Assembly (NCBI RefSeq): GCF_963675165.1
Contig: NC_087378.1
Span: forward strand, 5,699,205 to 5,763,204
Direction: 5' to 3'
Length of the DNA stretch: 64,000 bases
DNA from: Halichondria panicea
Taxonomy: Eukaryota; Porifera; Demospongiae; Suberitida; Halichondriidae
Below are positions 54,602 to 64,000 of the stretch, piece after piece. The position numbers and the translations under genes are program-made. The notes beneath the pieces are model-generated. The model saw nothing but the letters and a program-made list of their open reading frames with translations. It did no database searches and was not told the origin of the DNA. Each line of letters starts with the position of its first letter. Position 1 is the stretch's first letter.

Positions 54602-57088
54602 ATGGCTAATCGTAGAAAACGACCGCACCACAGTTTTGACTGCTATCTTGGCTCTCCTGAAGAGAAACAAGCTCTACAGGCAAGGATAGAGAGAGTGAGG
54701 AAGAAGCTATCGCCTGCTGGACGTACCATTGACAACCTTTCTCTCATAAACGCCATGCTAGACGCTGTAGAAGAGAAACTAGCTAGTGCTGATGAAGGTA
54801 CGCCCACAAGTGATCAAGGGTCTGTTAGGCCCTTCTTGAGAGACAATGGTGAGTGTAATAGCCTTCTTTTTACCTAGTTATACAGTCCTGTTCTATCAGG
54901 GATGTACACTGGTGATAACAGTCCTGATGATCAGACCTTGTTCATCACTGAGAAGCGCTGCTTTGATGATTTGATGACAGGGCTGGCGTCATCGTGCTCG
55001 GTTCGAAGTTGTTGGCGACTGGACTCTGTGATTCAGGTAGTTTGTTTTAGCTTGTTTACACTATATGCGTGATTGTTTTATTAGAAAGGGCACGTCATCA
55101 GAGTTTTGTACTCTTGTCGTCACTGCCGGCACCAGAAGAGATCATGGTCTAGCTCTCGCGTGTTTGGAGGACACTTCCTCGTCAATCAGAAGTAATTATT
55201 TGGCCGCACCATCACTATACTGATTAATTTACTCTTATAGGATGGTACACTCTTTCACTTGTGCTGGGATCATTCCATCCCAGTACATACATCTCTCTAT
55301 GTTCGCTGGACTGGGCACAGTTGGTCATGCTTACATTCGGAGAGGTATATATGGTACAAAGACATGTACTTCACTAACTTTCTCTTTCACAGTATACAAT
55401 AACAACAGCTACCTAGAGATTGTGGCCGCGGCAGCTGAACACTCCATGCAGTCGGCTGTAGAGGAAGTCAAGGCTCTGCCACACTACAGCACTAAGGGAG
55501 AAGTACGTTGTTGAATAATTTGTATTTATTTTATTGATTATTCTATTTCAGTGGGTGATAACCGATGCTAGGCATGATTCCACGGCCAATGCGTATCATA
55601 CGACTGTGCCTTGCCTTTCAGGAAGGTATGTTAGTTAGTGTTTAGTACATACATGTACTAAGTGTTGTAATTTTTAGCACTCATAAGATCCTTGGCATCT
55701 CCACCATCTCTCGGACAGAGCACTCGGTAGCTCAGACCAGAGAATTGCAGTGTACCAAGGTTGTTCTTCCCCAAGTCATTGCTAGAGGTAAATGTAACTA
55801 ACTAACTACGTAATATTTCATTGTATACTAATGATTGTCTCAGGTCTGAATGTTACTGAGGTTGGGCATGACATGCAAGCTCAGGTTGCTAAGTACGTGA
55901 CACACACCCTCAATCTCATCAACTCCTATGACACATGGCACGGTATGCTGCATATTATTGGATACATGTAAACTATATGCATCACTATCAGGTACTAAGA
56001 ACGTAGCCCGGGAGCTCAAGAAGATCACAGAGGGTCGGGTCAGAGATCGGAACATAACGTGGTTCCCTGAACTCTCTGATAAACGTAAGTGAAGATGATG
56101 TTGAGGTACGTATACGTCACTGATAAATGTCTATTCATTTAGGGCGCAGTATCAAGATACACTTGTACTGGGCCATGAAGAACTGTGGTGAGGACCCTAA
56201 CATTCTACAGCAGATGGCTCTCAACATCCCCAACCACTACAAGGTAAATGTCATCGCCCATTACTGTACTGACTCCAAACTGCTCGTACAGGGTGATCAT
56301 TCTAACTGCCATGCCTCGTCTCCCTGTCGTATGGCTCCCTATATACCCAGTCGTGCTCAGATTACCAACAAGAAGGCAGAAGAGGAGCTCCTTAGGTGCA
56401 TCAAGGCTACCTACGTCTTCAAGAATGCGGATGCTTTCTGTCGGGTAATGATAGTAATTTTCTTACCGAAAAAAAACTTGCTGTCATGTAGTGTCGGGAC
56501 ACGTTCTGGGTAGAGTCATTCAACCACCAGCTGCTGATCTACTTGTCCAAACGTATCCACTATTCTGACGAGACTTTTCTCATGAGAATGAACCTGGCCG
56601 TACTTGACTGGGTAAGATGATTACAAAATTTATTTTAAAATGAATTTGTGTGTTGTCATTAGAACGAGAATGTGAATCGTGCCCACACCAGTAAGAGAAA
56701 GGTTAAAGACCTTCGCCGTCCTGACAGGCGTACTGACATGAAAGCTCTCGTGAGTAAGTCTTATCATTTTGCGGGTATGCTTTGGACAGAGTATGTCGCA
56801 AGGAACGGCGTCGATTTGAGGTATGTGTACGTGTGGAAAAGTTGTGTGTGTGTTCGTGTGTGTGTTCCTAAGCAATCGGGTCACTGGCTCTCATATTGAC
56901 CCCTCAGCTCAGCAATGGTGGAATTTTTAGTAGTGAGCATCTTTTTCAACTTACGTTATTACAGTGAGTTTGAGGATATTGAGCCAGATGGTGACAACGA
57001 TGAAGACTGGCTCACTGATGGCATGTTACCCCCCCTTCTGCCTAGTGATGATATGGAGTCAGATTCAGATAGCGACGACAGAGAATAG
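54602..57088 (+). CDS. Kolobok-like transposase, 14 exons, intact (578 aa)
   Basis: Exons 54602-54848, 54900-55036, 55085-55191, 55241-55344, 55393-55502, 55552-55625, 55678-55787, 55844-55942, 55992-56084, 56143-56243, 56292-56444, 56492-56611, 56663-56820, 56965-57088; every junction is GT-AG and in phase. N-terminus basic (MANRRKRPHHSFDCYLG) with a coiled-coil-like stretch. Middle: VLYSCRHCRHQKRSW (C-x2-C pair), FTCAGIIPSQYIHLSMFAGL, then the likely catalytic core: ITDARHDSTANAYHT (first Asp), GLNVTEVGHDMQAQVAKYV (second acidic block) and SYDTWHGTKNVARELKKI. C-terminus: HSNCHASSPCRM, DTFWVESFNHQLLIYLSKRI with the Glu in WVESFNH, LAVLDWNENVNR, then an acidic tail SDSDSDDRE. The order parallels DDE transposases of TTAA-target elements in sponges, cnidarians and fish. 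Assigning the DDE residues is inference. Introns average about 55 bp. Confidence 0.88.
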
Positions 57089-57118
57089 GTATTATAATTA
57101 ATTACAAAACACAACATT

Positions 57119-57843
57119 CTAAAGTTCCATATTCTCTGCATCGAATGTCGACAAATAGTCCCTGTAGGTCCCATCGACACTAGGGTATCGCCTTCTTATT
57201 TCCTGTGTAATGATAACTGTAAGCAATTTCCGCAGTAACTAAAATTATACTTACTACAATCACACATTTGGGCATTATGTCCCTTTTGTCATGCCTGACA
57301 GTCCGCCTCTCCTTCCTCCTCAGGTACTCCTCATCTCCCCACAGACCCACGTCCTGGAGCAACCTCCAAAACTTCCGATACAACCGGTGCCTCTTTTCAT
57401 CATTTGCTGGATGAGGTCCACAGGCACCGGTTAGGAAGTCTGGAGGAAGAGCAATCACACACGGCCCACAGAGGCAGTGTGGACAGCAGTCCTGCAGTCC
57501 CTGTAAGACAGGGACGAGGGCAGAGTCTCTGTAACCCCGTGGATGACTTGGAGAGAGAGCTGCGGACAAATAAGTTTTAATAAAATATCATTGATTATCA
57601 TGTTTATTTTCTTACTAATAGGTGGCATTGGCTGATCTGGGACGGCGTCTGGGACAGCCTCCCACCTAAGCTTCACCGTCTGCCTGAGTCCTGCCTCCCG
57701 GAGCTCTTTAACTACTTTATTTATTTTACTAACGACCACTTGTGGTGGAGTGTCTTTATATTTAACTGTTACCTGTACATGGTATAATTATGATTGAAAT
57801 GATGACATTTTATTCTTACCTCGATCTCTTCTTTGGAAGCCAT
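57119..57843 (-). CDS. Cysteine-rich accessory protein of the Kolobok-like element, four exons (189 aa)
   Basis: Exons 57843-57820, 57772-57616, 57559-57255 and 57202-57119 join in phase with GT-AG introns. Residues 1-60 form a charged, ubiquitin-fold-sized segment (MASKEEIEVTVKYKDTPPQV ... KVVKELREAGLRQTVKLRWE). A cysteine cluster CCPHCLCGPC spans 85-94. RLYRKFWRLLQDVGLWGDEE and, near 152-175, DIMPKCVIVEIRRRYPSVDG follow, ending TYRDYLSTFDAENMEL. The arrangement of a C-C-x2-C-x-C-x2-C cluster, a YRxF/YRxxxxW helix and PxCxVxxIRxxYPxxxGxYxxY matches the cytoplasmic C-terminal domain of P2X7 receptors, which also occurs in many stand-alone invertebrate proteins. There are no membrane segments, so it is not a receptor. 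It is transcribed against the transposase. A zinc-binding helper role is inference. Confidence 0.78.
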
Positions 57844-58076
57844 TGTTATTATAACTTATGGCCATGTGGATATTGCACGTGGCCTGGAATGAGCATGTTT
57901 TGTTGGTTTATGTGCGTGTACAAGAGCTGAGTTCTTATCATTTTCAAACTAGGCGCCATTTTGTTCGCAATGATTTTACTTCCGGCCTGCTACTTTCCTT
58001 TTATACCGCAGCGGAGGCTGCATGATCGCGATTGCTTGCAACAAACGCGTACTGTTTATAAACGCGACATTCTCGT

Positions 58077-58940
58077 TTAAATGTGTACATCCATTAAGCG
58101 TTCTGGTGGCATCTGATTGCGAAGAGGGATAGGTAGACTAGCCTTTTGATTGATTTGGGGTGAGGAGGGATACTCGAATTCTGAAATCATTTCTGCGTCT
58201 TGGCTCGTTTGGCTCGGTAGATGGGAATCTAGGTTGGATGTGTCTACTCGACCGTCGTCTAATTCAATTTCATTCCTGGCATCCATTTCAGTTTAGATAG
58301 GAAATTTCGAATCATAACTGGTTGTCCAGTTCTGGTCTTGGAGTGCACTCTCTTTTTGTCAAGCTTGTTCTTTGCTTTGTAGGTCCGGTTTGAGTAAGTC
58401 GAATCGACTTTCCGTTGTAGGAAGTTAGTCGTGGCGTGTGGATAAGTGAGCAGAAACTGTGACAAACGTGCACTCTTTCTATGAAGGCTGGTCTGAACAA
58501 ATCGTTCTGCTTTTCCGTTTGATGACGGGGTGCTGTACGGATATGCTTCACACCATTAGACTTCATGAAACTAAGCAAACTCGTCTGATGCGGTCCATTG
58601 TCACTGACCACTTGTTCGGGTAGTCCATATCTAGCAAAAAGCGTGCGAAGGACTTCGATGGTCTTAGTTCTTGTAGTAGAGGATAACCTCCGGCCACTTG
58701 GAGAGGAACATCTTGTTTAGGAATGGTCCTGCAAAATCAATGTGTATCCTTTTCCACGGAATTGTTGGCCATACCCACGGGGGATTTGATTTAGCCACTT
58801 CCTCGATAGCTTTGTCAATCCCACTCCACCTGCGTAACTGCGTGCTATCGCTTTCATCCGAGTAATACCAGGGTGATTCTCGTGAAATGAGCATTGGTTG
58901 AAGAGATTGTGGAATTGTGGAATGATGACACAGACTCCCC
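58077..58940 (-). pseudogene. Integrase of the minus-strand gypsy element
   Basis: Minus strand: first-aspartate block WKRIHIDFAGPF (about 58.74 kb), SKWPEV, then MVSDNGPHQTSLLSFMKSNG with the second aspartate (58.6 kb), KHIRTAPRHQ, then a degraded glutamate region and a C-terminal tail with DKKRVHSKTRTGQPVMIRNF, ending PPERLMDVHI at the nested transposon. Frames change at least four times. Confidence 0.78.
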
Positions 58941-59500
58941 ACATTAGACATTAATTTTGTCTTCCAGTCCAATTTCATTTTGTCTGGCCTTGTATGGTTT
59001 GAGATCATCTGTGACGTCCGTAGGCCAACCATTGGAAACGTATGTGCTGATCGTCTTCAGCACAGGGTCACGCAGCTGGTGGTAGCGATTGTACTTGAGC
59101 AACATTAAACACACTTGCTGAATCCTGACTGTTTGAGTGGTCAGCGGTAACCGGGACAATCCATCTGCATTACCATGAGCTTGAGTGGGTTTGAATTGGA
59201 TTTCGTAGGAGTAAGCGGACAATAGTAATGCCAGGCGTGCTGCAGCCAGAGAGGGGACTCCTTTCTTTGAGGCCGTCAAAGGCTTGTGGTCGGTAACGAG
59301 GGTGAATTGTCGACCAACTGGTGAAACTTTTTAACACCAAAAACCAGACACAACGCTTCTTTTTCCAGCTGAGTGTAGTTCTTTTCGCTGGGGGTTAGAG
59401 TACGAGACGCAAAAGAGATAGGTCTCTCACTGGTAAGTGTGCGAGATGACTGCTCCAATTCCATAGGCTGTCATCGGGTCATAATGTGTCAGTACACTCG
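58941..59500 (-). pseudogene. RNase H of the minus-strand gypsy element
   Basis: [36 protein letters not shown], then TTSL and, in the next frame, SYEIQFKPTQAHGNADGLSR. These are standard gypsy RNase H blocks in order; the catalytic DHKPL part is frame-shifted near 59.29 kb. Confidence 0.78.
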
Positions 59501-60160
59501 CGGAGACCAATTGGTCTTTAGCTAGCTGGAAAGCTTGGTCACACATTCCTTGCTCCATTCCCACTTTTTTTGTCAGCGGGTGGAGGAGGCTTGAGAGGTT
59601 TCGAACAAATTTGCCATAGTAATTTAGTAGCCCGAGAAAAGATCGTAGCTCTTGAACATTTTTGGCTGCTGGAGCATTCGTGATAGCTTCCACTTTGTTT
59701 GGGAGCGCTCGGCTTGATGACCCAAATACTCAACTGATTTGGCCATGAAATTGCCATGTTTCTCCAGTCGTTTCAAGACTTCTGCTAAGTTGCAGAGATG
59801 ATCCTCCTCCGATGCGCCCGTAACAAGTATGTCATCGATATAACAGAGCAGTATCGTGTCCATCAATCGTTGAAAGATGGCTGGAGCCGATGCCACTCCG
59901 AAAGGAAGCCGTGTATACGGCCTTGGTGTGTATTCACTGTGACATGTGGCTCGTCTAGCGACAGTTGTAGGTATGCTTGGGAGAGATCCAACTTGGTGAA
60001 CACGATGCCATTAGCCAGGGTAGCGAAAAGCTTGGGCAGGGGGCAGGGGGTACTGATCAACTGAAGGCGCTTGGTTGATGGTGACTTTGTAGTCTCCACA
60101 CAGGCGAAAACGTCCATCCTTCTTGGGTACTGCAACGATGGGTGCAGCCCAGTCACTGGT
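59427..60160 (-). pseudogene. Reverse transcriptase of the minus-strand gypsy element
   Basis: APIVAVPKKDGRFRLCGDYK, VFTKLDLSQAYLQLSLDE, MASAPAIFQRLMD, the active site CYIDDILVTG and the connection block ELRSFLGLLNYYGKFVRNLS occur in order. Frames change between them. Compared with the Gmr1-like element, RT here precedes RNase H and integrase. Confidence 0.82.
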
Positions 60161-60740
60161 GTTGACCTTCTCTAGGCGATCGAGTTCTTGACCAACAGCT
60201 TCTTTTACAGCAAAAGGTACCGGACGTGGTTTGAAAAACCTGGGCTGCTTAACATGCAGTGTAGCCTTCTGTGGTTGCACAGTTCCTGCCTCCAGACCCT
60301 CAGACTGCTTTGTTGTAATTCTTGGGGGCCAGTCCAGTTGAAGATATTTGAGCCAGTTCCTGCCAACAAGACTTGGTCCGTGTCCAGCGACTACTACCAG
60401 GACTAGCGGCTGCGTTTGGCTTCCGTATTGGACATGAACATGCAGTTGTACAGTAACCTGCATCGATTCATTCGTATATGTTCTTAGCACAATGTCCGAT
60501 TTCGGTAGTTCGAGCTGGGGGAACATGGACTTCCCAGTATCTTCTGAGACTGCAGCCCCTGTGCCCTCCACCTGAAAAGGTAAGGTATCTGGATAGGGCT
60601 TGGGCGTGTTTCCTTGAACTTGTATAGGTATAATTCTTTTGGATCAGAGTCCTGTTGCCCTTGGCCTTCTTGCACCATATTCGTACCATGTGTTCCTCTT
60701 GTCTTCGTTCTGGAGTTTGGGAGCGATGTGTCCCTCATTC
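60161..60740 (-). pseudogene. Protease and RT leader of the minus-strand gypsy element
   Basis: The protease block reads VEGTGAAVSEDTGKSMFPQL; the usual catalytic D-T-G is G-T-G here, so the catalytic aspartate is lost. VVVAGHGPSLVGRNWLKYLQ with LVGRNWL is the family's flap/end region, followed by the linker FFKPRPVPFAVKEAVGQELD that leads into RT. Strong K02A2.6-type resemblance. Confidence 0.75.
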
Positions 60741-61290
60741 GGCATCTTTAAAACGGCATTCAGATGGTGTATGGGTAGTCAGTCTTTCCACATCGTGAGC
60801 AGGGTTGCTTCCTCCCACCAGTACGACTAGTAAGTTGATGAATGACGAGCCTTTTAATGTTGCAGCTTCCATTCCTTGAGCAATTTTGGCAGCGTTTGCC
60901 AAGGTAAGGTCAGTTTCAGACAGTAGTCTCTTCTGGATCGCTTCTGTGCGTAGGCAGCCTGTCACGTAGTGCTTTGTCCTCGAAGCCGTGCGGCGAGATA
61001 TTCCGCGATCGTTTCAGATGCGGTTTGGTTCCGTCTGTGGTTCCATCTGTGGAAATGAAATCGTTTAGCGATCACAGACCGAGTTGGTTCAAAGTGCTTG
61101 GTTAGAGCAGCAGTAATTTCCGCAAGTGACTTGTCCTTGGGAGCGACGAACAGGTTACTCAATAGATAGTTGGACCAATAGTGGTCAAGAGTGCAGGGAC
61201 TCTTTTGGCATTTGCCACAGCATTAGCTGTAAAGTAGAAACGTCTTGATGGTGTCGACATCAGGATTGAATTCAGTGAGAGTTCCGAGCA
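60741..61290 (-). pseudogene. gag of the minus-strand gypsy element
   Basis: SNLFVAPKDKSLAEITAALT, KHFEPTRSVIAKRFHFHRWN, SETIAEYLAARLR, then ETDLTLANAAKIAQGMEAAT. The order KHxxPxxxxIxxRxxFxxRxQ ... DLTLxxAxxIAxxxE is the capsid signature of this gypsy group. A zinc-knuckle remnant (HTPSECRFKDAE, then CWRTGHIAPKLQ) follows near 60.72 kb. A short tandem duplication at about 61027-61050 lies in it. Confidence 0.78.
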
Positions 61291-61310
61291 CAGGGGTTGC
61301 CTCGTCGCCA

Positions 61311-61497
61311 TATCTTGAGAAGATTCAATTTAATTCAAGAATATGGAACTCTGATTTATACACAAATCAAAGAATGTTCTAGAAAGAGAACTAAACATAA
61401 ATATAGAATACATCATCATACATCATCATTACACCGCATAATTCACCACTAACACCTGATATAGTCAGTCCAGGTTCAAGATATGAAATCATGTGCA
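61311..61497 (-). repeat. 5' LTR of the minus-strand gypsy element
   Basis: About 187 bp, sharing its first and last parts with 54275-54393. Five bases (TTACA) present at the 3' LTR terminus are missing before the primer-binding site. Confidence 0.72.
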
Positions 61498-62244
61498 ACC
61501 AACCAACGACGTTTAGTCCTATGGCTGTTTACAGGTTAGTCAAGCTGATATAAAAGTACTTGTATGAACAGGCATAGTGTAATCGGATTATGCTGTATGC
61601 CTATATAAAATACATGAGCTGGCTATGTTTGAGTCCTATGGCAAGTGCCATGTTAGTCAATGAATTATTATACAGTGCTAGTATTATACAGTGCTAGTTG
61701 AGCTAGTTGAGCTATTACATGTTCATAAGCTGTTCATACAATCGTCAACATGCCTTATCATAGTGTAATCGGATTATGCTGTAAAGTGTTGTACTGACCA
61801 GCTTGTGCGTAGTAGTTTGTTCTTCTTCCAAATATTCTTGCTTCAGTACACCAGCTGTGTTTCATATAGCAGTCTTCAAGCTGAAGCTTGACACTACAAA
61901 TTAAATGTTGCATGTCTGTGGTTGTTTTCTTGGCTTTTTACTACAACCTTGTTCGTCAACACCTTCGAATTGAGTGTATTTTGTGAAGTTTGTGATTGTG
62001 GTTCAGTGGTTCTCTTACTGGCTCAGTCTCCGTCACTTCTGTTCTCGTATTTTGATAGTCCCTTAGGCCATCCTTCCTCATTTTAGAGCCGCAAGTGTGG
62101 AGTTGGAAATGGAACATGCCAGAGCTCATCATTTTTTGTTGCACATGCTGTTGTTGCGAAAATGGGGGTACTGATGTGTTCAAGATAAGTTGAGATCCTT
62201 TGTAAATGGCCTTGCCACGTATTTTTGGTCTAATCTAAATTTAA
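61498..62244. repeat. Spacer with direct repeats
   Basis: CATAGTGTAATCGGATTATG with CTGTA occurs at about 61573 and 61759. GTTTAGTCCTATGGCTGT and GTTTGAGTCCTATGGCAAG flank TTAGTCAA words at 61510 and 61628. No gene. Confidence 0.55.
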
Positions 62245-62700
62245 CTGTACGCTGGGATGTGTACATGCATGTTTGTAGCCTCAATAAAAATTAATGTTAG
62301 GGACAATGTTTTCTGGTTTTCTATTTGATGTAGCAGTGGCAGTGGTCCTTTTTCCATGTTGAGCTGGAGCTGGTGCATGTACACTCTCAACATGGCACAA
62401 GCGTTCACGACGTCTAAGTATCCACCTTTCTTGTACACTGTAACATCACAGTGTTTTGTAAGAGTACAGTTATAACATACATGTACACTTACTTGACCAT
62501 GAACTAACTTTTCCCAAGCACTACTAAAGTGAAGGTACTGGCTTGGGAGAACTCCAGCACAAGTAAAACCATGGACAATCCTGCGATCCTGCAATAAATA
62601 GAATTCCAAGTTAATCTTGAAAATTACTCACTTTGATTGACAAGGTATCGTCCACCGAGTGTTCGCGAGCTAGCCCACCACTGTCGCTTTCCACATTAAC
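62245..62700 (-). pseudogene. Kolobok-like transposase relic, N-terminal/middle part
   Basis: Minus strand: a block with LGGRYLVNQ ends near 62640, then an intron (AAGTGAGTAATT ... TTATTGCAG), then DRRIVHGFTCAGVLPSQYLH and FSSAWEKLVHG, an intron remnant, then VYKKGGYLDVVNACAM. These parallel GGHFLVNQ, MVHSFTCAGIIPSQYIHLSM and VYNNNSYLEIVAAAAEHSM of the intact transposase at 54602-57088, with introns at the same places. Later blocks are lost or frame-shifted. Confidence 0.65.
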
Positions 62701-64000
62701 TGATTCTCTGCACGACTGGGCCGCCTCAAATTTTTGAATTTCATTCTAAGCTTTGCCCTCCATGAATCCTGTAGGCAAAGGAAATTAAATATCACTTGTA
62801 TGTGCAATGACAGGAAAGACAACGTACATAGCCAGAACCAATGTTGTCCTTTAAAGCTGGATGAGACGTGTACAAATGATGTTGTAATCATCAGACGATG
62901 GTCTGATCGTGTACACCAGCATCAGTCGATAGAGAATTAACGACTTCCTTGGTTAAAACTCCTGCCGAAATACAGTCTGTAGTTTCCCTGGTTGGAAGCT
63001 GGCTTCACCATGAACAGACGTAAATAGAGATAGCACGTAAAAACGATAAGATATGTTCTGTATGTACCTCTTCTTGGGGGTGATACCCTCCGCTCTCTTT
63101 CAATCCGGTGAACGAGGGAAGATAATATGCATATAGTCTGTATATACATACTGATGATTCCTGCGATTCCTGCTCTTGATCCCTAGTAATAGTAAAACAA
63201 TAATTAACGAAGAATTGTATCATTAGGATATTCAAGAAAAACTCTTATAAGTACGTAAACTTACAAGAAATGGTCGATGGTACAATCGTTTGAAATAGAA
63301 ATAGCTTGTTCAAGAATGTACCAACTGGAACTTAATGGCTTACTTTTTGGACTGGGACATTAACAGACGAGGTGGGCAACTCTTGAAAGAGAGGGTGTAA
63401 GAGAATGTCCCATAGTGTTGCAACAGGCGTAACGGTTCACAAAAAAACAACAAGTACTAGTAGCTATCACTTAGTTACCAATAAATTTTCATATACAGCT
63501 ATTTTGAGGCGGTCTCCTAAGCAAGGTGCATCTTGTGAGAAATAATAGTCATCAGAAATTGAAGGAATCTCTTTCTTTAAGAATTTGTGGTTGAGTTGCT
63601 GCGCATGCGCTCTCAGCATTGATTGTTGAATTTGATCCCTGAACCATTAATTGTTGACATGATCCATAGCTATGATTCATAGCTATCTATAGTTCGGATG
63701 TTGATGAGTCATGTACATTCTTTGGACCCCAGCTTCAATATTCAGTGCTCATGCAGAAGTCATCTACTGACACACAACCGAGATGAGTCAAGCTTTTTGA
63801 TATCCGAGGAATCGAATCATCACATCGACTGATGGCTACAGAGTCCCCTTCCCCACCCACGAAAGAGTTACTGTGCTAAGTGGATTCTCAAGACTAGTGA
63901 GACAAGAAGTTTGACAAGACGAGCAACTCTTGGCATAGGTTCCCTTCTAGTTAGTGCTGGACACGAGCTTCATCTATTTTGGCAAGTAGCGAAGTGGATG
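62701..64000. other. No confident gene
   Basis: Minus-strand frames near 62770-62700 and 63235-63005 could be further pieces of the transposase relic but show no diagnostic motif. From 63.24 kb to the end I see only short frames and small duplications (for example CATAGCTATGATTCATAGC near 63665). Confidence 0.35.

Larger units (their letters stand above)
54410..58076. mobile_element. Two-gene TTAA-target (Kolobok-like) DNA transposon, apparently intact
   Basis: 3667 bp flanked by TTAA on both sides (54406-54409 and 58077-58080). The left end is ACGAGCATGCGCCGTATAAA and the right end, inverted, ACGAGAATG. After a segment missing at the left, both share CGGTATAAAAGG ... GTAGCAGGCC. It holds two convergent spliced genes whose stops are only 30 bp apart. 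TTAA targets occur in piggyBac and Kolobok. The transposase lacks piggyBac motifs and resembles Kolobok-like transposases with the DTWHG-type block. All 18 exons splice in phase, so the copy may still be functional in protein terms, although the terminal repeats are short and asymmetric. Confidence 0.85.
54275..61497 (-). mobile_element. Ty3/gypsy LTR element (minus strand), decayed, interrupted
   Basis: LTR sequences at both ends share ATATCTTGAGAAGATTCAAT, TTAATTCAAGAATA and TTCAAGATATRAAATCAT. On the minus strand the order is gag, protease, RT, RNase H, integrase, as usual for gypsy. A primer-binding-site-like TGGCGACGAGGCAACC abuts the upstream LTR (61295-61310). Every gene is broken. A TTAA-target transposon (54410-58076) is inserted between the end of pol and the polypurine tract (AAGAGGGAAGGAAA). 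Confidence 0.82.

Noticed and set aside
57119..57843. Calling the accessory gene a P2X receptor
   Set aside because: No transmembrane segments or ectodomain; only the soluble tail-like domain is present.
54410..58076. Assignment of the TTAA element to piggyBac
   Set aside because: The transposase has no DEAMxxFKGR-type or C-terminal PGBD zinc motif; its blocks match the other TTAA-using group.

Overview
The window is eukaryotic. Coding blocks are short exons with GT/AG splice sites and small introns of about 45-125 bp, and there are no operons. Base composition is AT-rich with frequent ATAATTAT-type words, and almost every recognisable protein belongs to a mobile element. The mix of families (animal-type Ty3/gypsy, piggyBac, CACTA, TTAA-target transposases, integrase-like transposons, a kinase-like gene of a type expanded in sponges) suggests an invertebrate metazoan, most likely a demosponge. 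That placement is inference. No rRNA, tRNA, CRISPR or bacterial feature was seen.

Layout. 1-12.2 kb: one unrecognised minus-strand host-like gene (about 1.25-3.06 kb) whose intron carries a piggyBac relic, then decayed transposase-type genes (integrase relic 4.8-5.6 kb, zinc-motif transposon gene 7.3-8.7 kb, DDE-like gene 10.4-12.2 kb). 12.7-13.1 kb: a foldback element. 13.6-23.9 kb: a three-layer nest. An old gag relic is split by a Ty3/gypsy LTR element (13856-23222) with the rare order gag-PR-INT-RT-RH, and its RNase H is split by a 4.6-kb CACTA-like transposon (18145-22775) that carries a decayed protein-kinase gene and a minisatellite. 24-34 kb: short elements (Tigger-like MITE, LINE pieces, a Helitron-type piece, piggyBac pieces) and long stretches with nothing recognisable.

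34466-38277 is the most striking unit. It is a 3.8-kb DNA transposon with about 200-bp terminal inverted repeats roughly 98% identical and a 4-bp target duplication. It carries two intact divergent spliced genes: an integrase-like transposase (395 aa, D131/D189/E227) and a 371-aa protein with an AT-hook and a C-terminal RING-like domain. Immediately beside it (38304-42394) lies a second, decayed DNA transposon with 500-700-bp inverted repeats and an IS630/Tc1-type transposase.

42.4-54.2 kb is mainly repeats and weak exon candidates. 54275-61497 is a decayed minus-strand gypsy element with conventional order. Just before its polypurine tract sits a 3.67-kb TTAA-flanked transposon (54410-58076) with two intact convergent spliced genes: a 14-exon Kolobok-like transposase (578 aa) and a 189-aa cysteine-rich protein resembling the P2X7 C-terminal domain. 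Relics of the same transposase occur at about 52 kb and 62.4 kb.

A window-wide oddity is the abundance of perfect 7-18-bp tandem duplications. Many break reading frames, and the frame returns when one copy is ignored. The two intact elements have almost none in their coding exons, which fits a mutational process acting after insertion better than random assembly error, although assembly error is not excluded.
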